From: an uncultured Eubacteriales bacterium
Lineage (GTDB): Bacteria > Bacillota > Clostridia > TANB77 > CAG-508
Direction: 5' to 3'
DNA length: 64,000 nucleotides
NCBI GenBank assembly: GCA_949288175.1
Contig: CASEIV010000002.1
Coordinates: 124,001 to 188,000, forward strand
A program made the position numbers and the translations under genes. Numbering within the stretch: position 1 is the stretch's first letter; every line of letters starts with the position of its first letter. The notes beneath the pieces were generated by a model. It was not told where the DNA came from and searched no databases. It saw only the letters and a list, made by a program, of their open reading frames with translations. Of this stretch, positions 28,211-36,506 are shown one piece after another.

Positions 28211-28528
28211 TTGGAAATAGAATGGCATAATCACGAGATACAAAAGAAAATGTCCAATATGGAAGAATTAAGAAAAACAATAGGCATAGAATTAGCTAAG
28301 ATGGTTAAATTAAGATTTAATCAAATAGAAGCAACAGAAAATTTCCAAGAATTTATGAAATATGGTTTTGGAAAACCACATCCTTTAAAGGGCAACATGA
28401 AAAGATATTTTGGTGTTGGGATTACAGGGAATTATCGATTGGTAGTAATGCCTAAGGGTAATGAAAAAATAATTGTGAGAGGAGTGATAGATTATCATGG
28501 AGACAAGTACAACTGGCTTATCCCTTGA
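28211..28528 (+). CDS. higB: HigB/RelE-family toxin
   Basis: 105 aa of the HigB 'plasmid maintenance killer' branch of the RelE superfamily, which cleave mRNA on the ribosome. The C-terminal half carries HPLKGNMKRYFGVGITGNYRLVV and IIVRGVIDYH, typical of the beta-sheet core. TTG start at 28211 with AAAGGAGG 7 nt upstream. The gene order (toxin first, antitoxin overlapping by 32 nt) is that of higBA modules. The N-terminal 45 residues are longer and more helical than in minimal HigB. Confidence 0.8.
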   Translation: MEIEWHNHEIQKKMSNMEELRKTIGIELAKMVKLRFNQIEATENFQEFMKYGFGKPHPLKGNMKRYFGVGITGNYRLVVMPKGNEKIIVRGVIDYHGDKYNWLIP

Positions 28529-29588
28529 TTTTATTCTACATCCAGGAATAAGTATAAAAGAGAAATTAGAAGAAAATAATATGAATCAAGAAGAGTTGGC
28601 AGAAAGAACAGGTTTTTCTGCAAAACATGTTAGTGAAGTGATAAATGGGAAAAAAGGAATTTCACCCAAATTTGCTAAGGCATTGGAATATGTTTTTGGA
28701 GTAAAATTTACATTTTGGTTAAATTTACAAGCAATATATGATAAAGAAATTATTGAATATCAAGAAAGAAATAATATTGATAAAAGAGAAATAGAGATTA
28801 CAAAAAGAATAGAACCTATTTTAGAATATGCTATTTTATTAAATCTAATAAATAAATATAACAATACTACTGAAGAAGTTATTATAGCTAGAAATCTTTG
28901 TAAAACAAATAATTTGTTAAATATAGAAAAATTATTAATAACAAAAGTAGCTTATCGAACAGCAAAAAATATACAAGTTGATGAATATGTGTTATATGCA
29001 TGGCAAAGAGTATGTGAATTAATAGCTGAAGAAGAAAATATTGAAGACACATATGATAGTGAAAAATTAAAGAATTATTTACAAGATATTAAGCAGTTAA
29101 TGTTTGAAGAAAATCCTAATATGATGATACAAAAATTAAAGGAAATATTTAAGAAGTGTGGAATCATATTTGAATTAGTAAAAAATTTCCAAGGAGCACC
29201 TATACAGGGATTTATAAAGAATAAAAATGACAGAATTATATTATGTATGACAATACGACAATCATATGCTGATATTTTTTGGTTTACGTTATTTCATGAA
29301 ATAGGACATATACTAAATGAGGATATCAAAGAAAATAAATTGGACTATTATATTGAAAATACGAAAGCAGAAGAGATAGCAGATAATTTTGCTAAAGATT
29401 TTTTAATAAGTAGTGATAAATATGAGGAATATGTACAGAAAAAAGATTTTTCAATAGAAAGTATAAAAGAATTTAGTCAACAAAATAAGATAAAAGAATT
29501 TGTGTTAATAGGAAGATTGCAAAAGGATAATCTTTTACCATATAATAAATATAGTAATTTAAAAACAAGATATAAATGGAAAGAATAA
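28497..29588 (+). CDS. HigA-type antitoxin fused to ImmA/IrrE-like metallopeptidase
   Basis: 363 aa. Residues about 10-75 are an XRE helix-turn-helix of the HigA type: HPGISIKEKLEENNMNQEELAERTGFSAKHVSEVINGKKGIS. A helical middle region follows. The C-terminal domain (about residues 230-330) has FTLFHEIGHILNED, an HExxH zinc motif, with KAEEIADNFAKDFLIS supplying the downstream acidic ligand, as in the ImmA/IrrE (M78) family. The HTH would bind the toxin and the operator upstream; the protease-like domain may let a signal destroy the regulator. Overlap with the toxin gene implies coupled translation. Confidence 0.85.
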   Translation: METSTTGLSLDFILHPGISIKEKLEENNMNQEELAERTGFSAKHVSEVINGKKGISPKFAKALEYVFGVKFTFWLNLQAIYDKEIIEYQERNNIDKREIEITKRIEPILEYAILLNLINKYNNTTEEVIIARNLCKTNNLLNIEKLLITKVAYRTAKNIQVDEYVLYAWQRVCELIAEEENIEDTYDSEKLKNYLQDIKQLMFEENPNMMIQKLKEIFKKCGIIFELVKNFQGAPIQGFIKNKNDRIILCMTIRQSYADIFWFTLFHEIGHILNEDIKENKLDYYIENTKAEEIADNFAKDFLISSDKYEEYVQKKDFSIESIKEFSQQNKIKEFVLIGRLQKDNLLPYNKYSNLKTRYKWKE

Positions 29589-29614
29589 ATCAATGAAAAA
29601 GAGATAGAGTATTT

Positions 29615-29648
29615 AAAGGTAAGATACAAAAAATATCTTACCTTTTTT
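29615..29648 (+). terminator. intrinsic terminator of toxin-antitoxin operon
   Basis: AAAGGTAAGATA (29615-29626) pairs perfectly with TATCTTACCTTT (29634-29645) over a CAAAAAA loop and ends in six T. Confidence 0.88.
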
Positions 29649-29660
29649 ATTGAATAGGAA

Positions 29661-30590
29661 AAACTACAAATATCAGATATTTTAAATAAATATCCATATT
29701 AAATATCAGGAGGACAAAAACAAAGAGTAGCATTAGCAAGAGCCATTATTACAAATCCAAAAATGGTTTTAGCAGATGAGCCAACAGGTGCATTAGATAG
29801 TAAATCCGCAAGACAATTATTGGAAACTTTTGAGCACCTAAATCAAAATTTAGGAGCAACCATTTTAATGGTAACACATGATGCCTTTACAGCAAGTTAT
29901 GCAGACAGGATTATCTTTATTAAAGACGGAAAAGTTTTTAATGAACTTGTAAAAGGAGAAGATTCTAGAAAACAATTCTTTGAAAAGATAATTGAAGTGC
30001 AAACACTTCTTGGAGGTGGGAAGAACACAAATGTATTTTCAAAAGATGCTTGCATAAAAACTTGTATTTATTTTGCAGTTATGTATCTAGCAGTTATGAT
30101 ATTTAACACATTTACGATTTCAAGATATAAATTAATTAATTTATTGACAGCTGTTAGAAAAAATGAAAAAGTAAAAATCAAAAATCCAATTATCTCTATC
30201 CTGATATTCTTAATCTCAGCAGGATTACTAGGATATGCCTATTATCTAGTAACAGGAGGCGTTTATGAGTTTGGGATAACAATGATTATGAAGTTTATTA
30301 TGAAAATGGAGAAAAAGAGGTTTTATATTTAGAAGGTATTCCTTGGCAAAATAATCTGATAAAAGAAGAGGGGATATATATATTCCTAAAACCTCTTCTG
30401 ATTTTTTAAAAATCTTATTCATAAATTATATCGTCCTTTTGGTCATATATAGCATATATATGATTTCATGGGGAAGTGTAATGTAATGGAATGTAATGTA
30501 ATCACTTCAATCGTATTCGTAGCAGGAGAAACCATTTTAGGGTATGGCATCGGAAGATTAATAGATATACCAAATCATAAAAAAATGTGA
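29661..30590 (+). pseudogene. decayed BceAB-type ABC transporter (ATPase tail joined to permease fragments)
   Basis: The remnant begins mid-ATPase: Walker A is missing, the signature ISGGQKQRVALARA is preceded in frame by a TAA (29700), and VLADEPTGALDS plus the switch VTHD survive. After IIEVQTLLGGGK the frame runs straight into membrane sequence (IKTCIYFAVMYLAVMIFNTF, then NPIISILIFLISAGLLGYA) typical of the FtsX-like permease, implying an internal deletion that fused the two genes. Further permease-like pieces, partly out of frame, reach FVAGETILGYGIGRLIDIPNHKKM at about 30590. The longest open piece is 29763-30332. Intact relatives export or sense antimicrobial peptides. The stretch 30333-30665 holds only these remnants and a short AATGTAATG repetition. 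Confidence 0.8.
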
Positions 30591-30665
30591 TATAATAATA
30601 AAAACATATTGAAAAATACGCATTTTTCTGTTACATTAAGAAAAACAAAGGAAAAAGGTGATTAT

Positions 30666-31103
30666 ATGATAAGAAAAATAAAAGAAGAAGACTTAACAAA
30701 AGTGATGACAATATGGGTAAAAGGAAATTTTAAAGCAAATAGCTTTATTGAAAAAGATTATTGGTTAGAAATCTATAATCAAGTAAAAGTAGACTTTTTA
30801 GAAAATTTTAAAACTTATGTATATGCAGAAAATGATGAAATTTTAGGATTTGTTTCTATTGATGAGAATGAAATCAAAGCTATATTTGTAAAAGAAGAAA
30901 ACAGAGGTCATGAAATTGGAACTAAATTACTAAATTATTGCAAAAATAATTTAGAAGAAAATGCAGAACTTTTTGTAAAGGTATTTGAAAAAAATATGAA
31001 TGGTATTATATTTTTTTCAAATCTACAATTTAAAAATAGTAAAATCCAATTAAATGAACAATTTAATGAAACAGAATATGTTATGACTTGGAAGAAAGAA
31101 TAG
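30666..31103 (+). CDS. GNAT family N-acetyltransferase
   Basis: 145 aa from ATG 30666, preceded by AAAAAGGTG. IRKIKEEDLTKVMTIW starts the GNAT fold, ILGFVSIDENEIKAIFVKEENRGHEIGTKLLNYC is the strand beta-4 and acetyl-CoA pyrophosphate loop (RGHEIGT, close to the Q/RxxGxG/A consensus), and GIIFFSNLQFKN the C-terminal motif. It transfers an acetyl group from acetyl-CoA to an unknown amine. Stands alone with its own terminator. Confidence 0.88.
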   Translation: MIRKIKEEDLTKVMTIWVKGNFKANSFIEKDYWLEIYNQVKVDFLENFKTYVYAENDEILGFVSIDENEIKAIFVKEENRGHEIGTKLLNYCKNNLEENAELFVKVFEKNMNGIIFFSNLQFKNSKIQLNEQFNETEYVMTWKKE

Positions 31104-31120
31104 CAAATATAAATAAGAAG

Positions 31121-31149
31121 GATAAAGTATAAAGCTTTATCTTTTTTTC
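31121..31149 (+). terminator. intrinsic terminator after GNAT gene
   Basis: GATAAAG (31121-31127) and CTTTATC (31135-31141) form a short stem followed by seven T. Downstream, TGTGGTATAATA around 31297-31307 is a likely extended -10 for the next gene. Confidence 0.65.
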
Positions 31150-31349
31150 TTTAAAAAACTATGTTTATAATATATTGCAGTATCTTAAGAAAATTTTAAT
31201 ATTTCGTAAAAAAATACTTAATAAATAGTTGATATACTAAAAGTGACAAAAATGTAAGACAAAAATATAGCAAAATGCATACATTTTAGGAAAAATGTGG
31301 TATAATATATATGTTATGGTTTATTTTAACATAAACAGAAAGGATAAAG

Positions 31350-32081
31350 ATGAGTAGAAAAACGAAGATAAAAATATTTAGAATCATATTGGCAATCGTT
31401 GCAGTAGCAATTATTATAGGAGTATTAGCCTATTTAATACCAGTTATGAAAAATCTAAGTACAGTAGAAGGACAAGAAGCATTTAAAAATAAAGTCAATG
31501 ATTCAGGATTTATCGGATTATTAATGTTATTTGGTCTTCAACTAACACAAGTATTTTTATTTATATTACCAGGAGAGCCAATAGAAATATTAGCTGGTAT
31601 GTGTTATGGTGGTTGGGGAGGATTACTATTTGTCACAATATCTGTAGCAATTATTACAACAGGCATCTTTTTCTTGGTAAGAAAATTAGGAAGAAAATTT
31701 GTATATGATGTTTGTGATGAAGAAAAAGTAAAGAAAATTGAAAATAGTAAATTATTTAAAAATCCAAAGAAAATTGAATGGATTATGATTATATTATTCA
31801 TGATACCAGGAACACCTAAAGATTTGCTAGTATATATTGCAGGGTTATTACCAGTAAAGCCATTGAGATTTATATTAATATCGACATTTGCTAGATTACC
31901 ATCAGTTGTTTCGTCAACATTTGCAGGAAATACATTAATGAAAGGTGATTGGAAATCCAGTTTAGTTATATATGCAATAACATTTTTATTAGTTGGTATA
32001 GTTGTATTTATCGTAAATAAATTTGATAAAAGTAAGACCACAGAAGAAGCATTAAAATCAATACAAGAAGATATAAAATAG
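31350..32081 (+). CDS. TVP38/TMEM64 (VTT-domain) family membrane protein
   Basis: 243 aa with about six hydrophobic segments. The VTT (DedA-related) domain is seen in LFILPGEPIEILAGMCYGGWGGLLFVTISV (re-entrant loop with GxxYG-like motif) and FMIPGTPKDLLVYIAGLLPV, the second re-entrant segment, with FARLPSVVSSTFAGN. Relatives include YdjX/YdjZ and lipid scramblase-like proteins. AGAAAGGATAAAG precedes the start. Function in bacteria is little known; a role in envelope lipid handling is likely. Confidence 0.85.
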   Translation: MSRKTKIKIFRIILAIVAVAIIIGVLAYLIPVMKNLSTVEGQEAFKNKVNDSGFIGLLMLFGLQLTQVFLFILPGEPIEILAGMCYGGWGGLLFVTISVAIITTGIFFLVRKLGRKFVYDVCDEEKVKKIENSKLFKNPKKIEWIMIILFMIPGTPKDLLVYIAGLLPVKPLRFILISTFARLPSVVSSTFAGNTLMKGDWKSSLVIYAITFLLVGIVVFIVNKFDKSKTTEEALKSIQEDIK

Positions 32082-32103
32082 AAAGGGAATAAGAGGGAAG
32101 TTT

Positions 32104-32655
32104 ATGGAAAGGAAAATAGTCTTAGCCAAAACGACAAAAGATAAAATAATTGAATATATAACCTACTTTTTTATATATGCATTCTTAGGTTGGATAATTG
32201 AAACGATTTATGCTATGTTTGTACATGGGCATTTTGTAAAAAGAGGATTTTTGTTTGGACCAATTTGTCCGATATATGGTTTTGGAGCAGTTCTATTGTT
32301 AATGGCAACCAAAAAATTATACAAAAAACCATTTCTAAAATTTTTAATTGCAACAACCGCATTTACCTTATTTGAATATATGGTTTCTTTTATATTAGAA
32401 ATGCTATTTGGATTAAGATGGTGGGATTATTCTAATGATTTCTTAAATATTCAAGGAAGAGTTAGTTTATTATATTCTATATTTTGGGGTGTGATTGGTG
32501 TGATATTACTAGAAAAATTACACCCATACATACAAGAAAAAATACAGAAGATAACAAAAGGAAATACCAATAATATTCAGAGAATCGTTTGTTTCCTATT
32601 GATTGGAATATTAATAGTAGATACCATTTTTTCAGCATTAAAATATTTACATTAA
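32104..32655 (+). CDS. CmpB-like 'putative ABC-transporter type IV' membrane protein, paralogue 1
   Basis: 183 aa, about five membrane segments. The family core FFIYAFLGWIIETIYAMFVHGHFVKRGFLFGPICPIYGFGA and WWDYSNDFLNIQGRVSLLYSIFWGVIG are hallmarks of the CmpB family (Pfam 'putative ABC-transporter type IV'). Gene follows the VTT protein by 22 nt, probably one operon. No ABC ATPase is nearby, and transport has not been shown for most members. Two further paralogues lie at 33091 and 36507. Confidence 0.82.
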   Translation: MERKIVLAKTTKDKIIEYITYFFIYAFLGWIIETIYAMFVHGHFVKRGFLFGPICPIYGFGAVLLLMATKKLYKKPFLKFLIATTAFTLFEYMVSFILEMLFGLRWWDYSNDFLNIQGRVSLLYSIFWGVIGVILLEKLHPYIQEKIQKITKGNTNNIQRIVCFLLIGILIVDTIFSALKYLH

Positions 32656-32954
32656 GGGATTTTGGGGACGGACTCATTTTTCCCTTTTTTAATTTTATAA
32701 GCAAAAAATATAGAATATAAAAAATGCAACAATTTTGCGTATCTAAATTTGAATTTAGAAATTATTAATAAAACTGTGATTTTCTTTGCATTTTGCTTTT
32801 AATCAAAAGTAACAATGCAAGAGAATCACAGTTTTATTATAAAATTTCTATGAAAATTTAGCTTATACAAAATTGTGTAATGACTTTATATTCTATATTT
32901 TTAGGTGGATTACAATATAAAAAGGAAAAAATGAGTCCGTCCCCAAAATCCCTC
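32655..32954. repeat. 300-nt long imperfect palindrome (MITE/REP-like), element A
   Basis: Starts at the stop codon of the preceding gene. The outer arms AGGGATTTTGGGGACGGACT... and its reverse complement ...AGTCCGTCCCCAAAATCCCT match over about 35 nt. Inner arms continue (AAAACTGTGAT 32770-32780 with ATCACAGTTTT 32825-32835), all centred near 32803, so the whole element is one hairpin. It has no coding capacity. It shares TTTGGGGACGGA with element B at 59671. The remaining gap to 33090 has only a weak promoter-like AT-rich stretch. Confidence 0.85.
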
Positions 32955-33090
32955 GATGAGCATCCCAAATTGAACATTAATTTTTCTTAAGAAATTATTC
33001 AAGTAAATTTAAGAATCCCTAAAAATATTATTAAGATTTACATGATATAGTAGAATTACAAAAATAATATGAAATAAAGGGGTGGAGCAA

Positions 33091-33735
33091 ATGAAAAAAG
33101 AAAAAAGGGTAAATCAATTTATCAAAATATTTTGGGTGTTTATTATAGGAAGTGTTATTGGATATGTGGTAGAAATGATTGTAGGATTGGTTCAAAACGG
33201 TCATTTTGTATCAAGACAGGGATTGTTATTTGGACCATTTGCACAAGTATATGGATTAGGAATATTAGCTTATTATTTTATTGTTCCAAAAATAAAGGGA
33301 GGATATCTAAAAATCTTTTTTATAACAATGGTATTAGGAGGCATTGTAGAATACCTATGTTCTTATTTTCAAGAACTTATATTTGGAACTATATCATGGG
33401 ATTATTCAAATTTATGGTTTAATATAAATGGAAGGACAAGTTTGTTACATTGTACATATTGGGGAATAGGGGGAGTATTATTTATGAAATATGTTATGCC
33501 ACTAATTAATCATATTGACAATATTATAAAAAATCAATATTTTAGAACGATAACAGCTTTATTTGCAATATTTATGCTATTTAATATATCTGTATCTTCA
33601 ATGGCAGCAATTAGACAAGATGAAAGAAATCGTGAAATTGCAGCAACAAGTAATATAGATGTATTTTTTGATACATATTATTCTGATGAAGTAATGGATG
33701 AAATTTATGAAAATAAGATAGAGGTAAAAAGATAG
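33091..33735 (+). CDS. CmpB-like membrane protein, paralogue 2
   Basis: 214 aa from ATG 33091 with AAAGGGG 8 nt upstream; an in-frame GTG at 33082 is the alternative. It has IFWVFIIGSVIGYVVEMIVGLVQNGHFVSRQGLLFGPFAQVYGLG and TISWDYSNLWFNINGRTSLLHCTYWGIGG, the same blocks as paralogue 1, then a C-terminal tail after the last TM (SSMAAIRQDERNREIAATSN...) that paralogue 1 lacks. That tail probably faces outward. Function unknown. Confidence 0.82.
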   Translation: MKKEKRVNQFIKIFWVFIIGSVIGYVVEMIVGLVQNGHFVSRQGLLFGPFAQVYGLGILAYYFIVPKIKGGYLKIFFITMVLGGIVEYLCSYFQELIFGTISWDYSNLWFNINGRTSLLHCTYWGIGGVLFMKYVMPLINHIDNIIKNQYFRTITALFAIFMLFNISVSSMAAIRQDERNREIAATSNIDVFFDTYYSDEVMDEIYENKIEVKR

Positions 33736-33855
33736 AAGAAAGCAATATTTAATAAGTATAGAGCAGTATATAAATACTGTTCTATTTTAATTTATCGATA
33801 TTATAAAAAAAGAAAGCATTATTTACATAAAATCATATTATATATAAGAAAGGTG

Positions 33856-33890
33856 TGCGTTAACGAAATCAAAGATTTCAACGCATTTTT
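33856..33890 (+). terminator. intrinsic terminator upstream of spoVFB
   Basis: TGCGTT (33856-33861) with AACGCA (33880-33885) and an inner GAAATC/GATTTC stem over AAA, followed by TTTTT. Terminates the CmpB transcript or attenuates the following gene, whose start is 32 nt further on. Confidence 0.7.
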
Positions 33891-33921
33891 CTATACAAAA
33901 AATTAGAAAGGAGGAGTTGGT

Positions 33922-34500
33922 TTGGAAGTAAAAGGAAAAAAGATTGGATTTGTATTAACAGGTTCATTTTGTACATTTCGAAAAGTATTACCAAAAATGA
34001 AAGAATTAATAAAAAGAGAAGCTGAAATTGTACCAATCATGTCTCTCAATAGTTATCAATTAGATACGAAATTTGGAAAAGCAGAAGATTTTATTAATGA
34101 AATAGAAGAAATGACAGGAAAGAAAATCATTCATACAATTGTAGAAGCAGAACCAATTGGACCTAAAAGAATGACAGATATTATGATTATTGCACCTTGT
34201 TCTGGAAATACCATGTCAAAACTAGCCTGTGATATTATAGATACACCTGCAACTATGGCAGCAAAATCACATTTAAGAAATAATCGACCACTAGTCATTG
34301 CACCTTCAACGAATAATGGATTAAGTGGTAATGCTGAAAACATAGGAAAATTATTAAACAGAAAAAATTATTATTTTGTACCATTTAGGCAAGATAATCC
34401 CATAACAAAACCAAGGTCAATTGTATTTGATGCAGAATACATGATAAAAACAATAGAATATGCCTTAGAAGGAGAACAAATTAGCCCCATAATAATTTAG
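33922..34500 (+). CDS. spoVFB: dipicolinate synthase subunit B
   Basis: 192 aa flavoprotein-like subunit (SpoVFB/DpaB) needed to make dipicolinic acid, the Ca-chelated compound of the spore core. KKIGFVLTGSFCTFRKVLP, the phosphopantothenoylcysteine-decarboxylase-like core IMIIAPCSGNTMSKLACDIIDTPATMAAKSHLRNNRPLVIAPSTN and GLSGNAENIGKLLN match the family. Start is TTG 33922 with AAAGGAGGAG just before it. Subunit A (spoVFA) usually lies directly upstream but is absent here; CmpB paralogue 2 takes that place. This supports a spore-forming organism or one that recently was. Confidence 0.88.
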   Translation: MEVKGKKIGFVLTGSFCTFRKVLPKMKELIKREAEIVPIMSLNSYQLDTKFGKAEDFINEIEEMTGKKIIHTIVEAEPIGPKRMTDIMIIAPCSGNTMSKLACDIIDTPATMAAKSHLRNNRPLVIAPSTNNGLSGNAENIGKLLNRKNYYFVPFRQDNPITKPRSIVFDAEYMIKTIEYALEGEQISPIII

Positions 34501-34526
34501 TCTATGAATAGTATATATGATAGTAT

Positions 34527-34588
34527 AAAAACACGTTTATTTGTATAATCTAGTATAAGAAAGATGAATATAAATAAAGGTGTTTTTT
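34527..34588 (+). terminator. probable terminator after spoVFB
   Basis: AAAACAC-G-TTTATTT pairs with AAATAAA-GG-TGTTTT across a 30-nt AT-rich loop, followed by TTTT. The long loop makes it a moderate candidate. Confidence 0.5.
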
Positions 34589-34712
34589 ATTGTATAGAAA
34601 ATAAAAGAAAAATGGGAAAAAACTAAAAGTCCAAAGATTTTTAATGATATTTCTTTTTATCTTGTATATAAAATTTAGGTATGATAAAATAGAAAAGAAG
34701 GAGGAATTTTAC

Positions 34713-36488
34713 GTGAAAAAACGACAAGACAAATACAGTTGGGATTTAACAGATTTATTTAAAAATAAAGAAGAATTTTATGAGGAAATAAAAAATATTA
34801 AAGATAAATTAAAACAAATAGAAAAATATAAAGGTATATTGTGTCACAATTCAGAGAATTTATATCAATGTTATCAGTTATATGAAAAAACATTAATGAA
34901 ATTTGAACAGGTATATGCGTATGGAATGTTAAAATATCATTTAAATATGGATGACCAAGAAGGAATAAAGCTATTTAAAGAAGTAGAAAATTTAAATTCA
35001 GAATTTAGTACAGCGACTGCATATATAACACCAGAAATTACTTTTACGGATGAAAATATCATTAACAAGTATTTAAAAGAAGATACAAGATTAGAACCAT
35101 ATAAAAGAGATATTCTAGATACTTTAGAAAAGAAAAAACATATATTAAGTAAAGAAGAAGAAAATTTATTGGCGAATTATTCAGAAATTTTTTATGCACC
35201 TAAAAATATATATGATATGTTAACAAATGCAGAATTTAAATTTGGAACATTAATTGATGAAGAAGGAAAAGAAGTAGAATTAACAGATGCTACATATTCT
35301 GTTTATGTAAGAAGTAAGAACCAAAATGTAAGAAAACAAGCATATGATTTAATGTTCAAGAAATACAGTGAGTTTATTAATACCATTACAGAAATGTATT
35401 TAGTAAATGTAAAACAAACAGCTATTACTGCAAAACTAAGAAATTACAAATCTTCATTAGATGAGGCAACTGATAATGATGAAGCAAGTATAAAAGTATA
35501 TGATACATTAATGGAAGGTGTTCATAAGGGCTTGGGTGTAAATCACGAATATATGGCATTAAAAAAGAAGTTATTACAACTAGAAGATATGCATATGTAT
35601 GATATATTTGTAAATCCATTCACAAAAAGTGGGGATAAAACACCATATGAAGAAGCCCAAAAGATTGTAAAAGAGGCATTAGCTATATTAGGAAAAGAAT
35701 ATGGAGCAATGTTAGATTATGCATTTGAAAATCGATGGATAGATGTTTATGAAAAACCAAATAAAAGAACTGGTGGATATAGCATGGGAATCCATGCTCC
35801 ACATCCATTTATTTTGATGAACTATGTTGGTGATGAATATGATGTCAGAACCATTGCTCATGAATTAGGACATAGTATGCATTCATATTATTCAAACAAA
35901 AATCAAAATATTTTTGATGCAGATTATACGATTATGATAGGTGAAGTAGCATCAACTATAAACGAAATTTTACTAACAGAATATCAACTAGGACATGAAA
36001 CAGATAAAAAGAAAAAAGCAGAAATTTTATATGAATTACTAGAATTAATAAGAGGAACATTCTATGCACAGTCTATGTTGGCTGAATTTGAGAAAGAAGT
36101 TCATGAAAAAATAGAAAATGGAAATATGCTTTCTTCTGAAGACTTGAATACGATTTATTATACATTAAATCAGAAATATATGGGTGAATCTGTTATTTTA
36201 GGTGAGAATAGCAAATATGGATGGGCTAGAATCCCCCATTTTTATAGAGATTTTTATGTATATAAATATGCAACTGGAATATCAGCAGCCATTTGTATTG
36301 CAACAAAAATTTTGAATAAAGAAGAAGGATATGTAGAAAAATATATTCACATGCTAAGTCAAGGTTGTACCCAAAAGTCAATAGACCTTTTAAAAATGGT
36401 GGATGTTGATTTAGAAGATATACACACTTATGAAGTGATTGTCCAATTTTATAAAAATAAAATTGAAGAATTAAAAAGTTTACTATAG
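34713..36488 (+). CDS. pepF: oligoendopeptidase F (M3B)
   Basis: 591 aa from GTG 34713, with AAGGAGGA upstream; the longer reading from 34644 covers the promoter-like GGTATGATAAAAT. Cytoplasmic zinc peptidase of family M3B that trims peptides of about 7-20 residues. The N-terminal helical domain starts KKRQDKYSWDLTDLF. The zinc site is RTIAHELGHSMHSYYS (HExxH) with the third ligand Glu in IMIGEVASTINEILL. The C-terminal MGESVILGENSKYGWARIPHFYRDFYVYKYATG is a strong PepF signature. Confidence 0.95.
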   Translation: MKKRQDKYSWDLTDLFKNKEEFYEEIKNIKDKLKQIEKYKGILCHNSENLYQCYQLYEKTLMKFEQVYAYGMLKYHLNMDDQEGIKLFKEVENLNSEFSTATAYITPEITFTDENIINKYLKEDTRLEPYKRDILDTLEKKKHILSKEEENLLANYSEIFYAPKNIYDMLTNAEFKFGTLIDEEGKEVELTDATYSVYVRSKNQNVRKQAYDLMFKKYSEFINTITEMYLVNVKQTAITAKLRNYKSSLDEATDNDEASIKVYDTLMEGVHKGLGVNHEYMALKKKLLQLEDMHMYDIFVNPFTKSGDKTPYEEAQKIVKEALAILGKEYGAMLDYAFENRWIDVYEKPNKRTGGYSMGIHAPHPFILMNYVGDEYDVRTIAHELGHSMHSYYSNKNQNIFDADYTIMIGEVASTINEILLTEYQLGHETDKKKKAEILYELLELIRGTFYAQSMLAEFEKEVHEKIENGNMLSSEDLNTIYYTLNQKYMGESVILGENSKYGWARIPHFYRDFYVYKYATGISAAICIATKILNKEEGYVEKYIHMLSQGCTQKSIDLLKMVDVDLEDIHTYEVIVQFYKNKIEELKSLL

Positions 36489-36506
36489 AAAGGATTTTTG
36501 CAATAT

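Noticed and set aside
33132-33422. Plus-strand 96-codon open frame inside CmpB paralogue 2
   Set aside because: Out-of-frame shadow of a clear family gene with no ribosome site.
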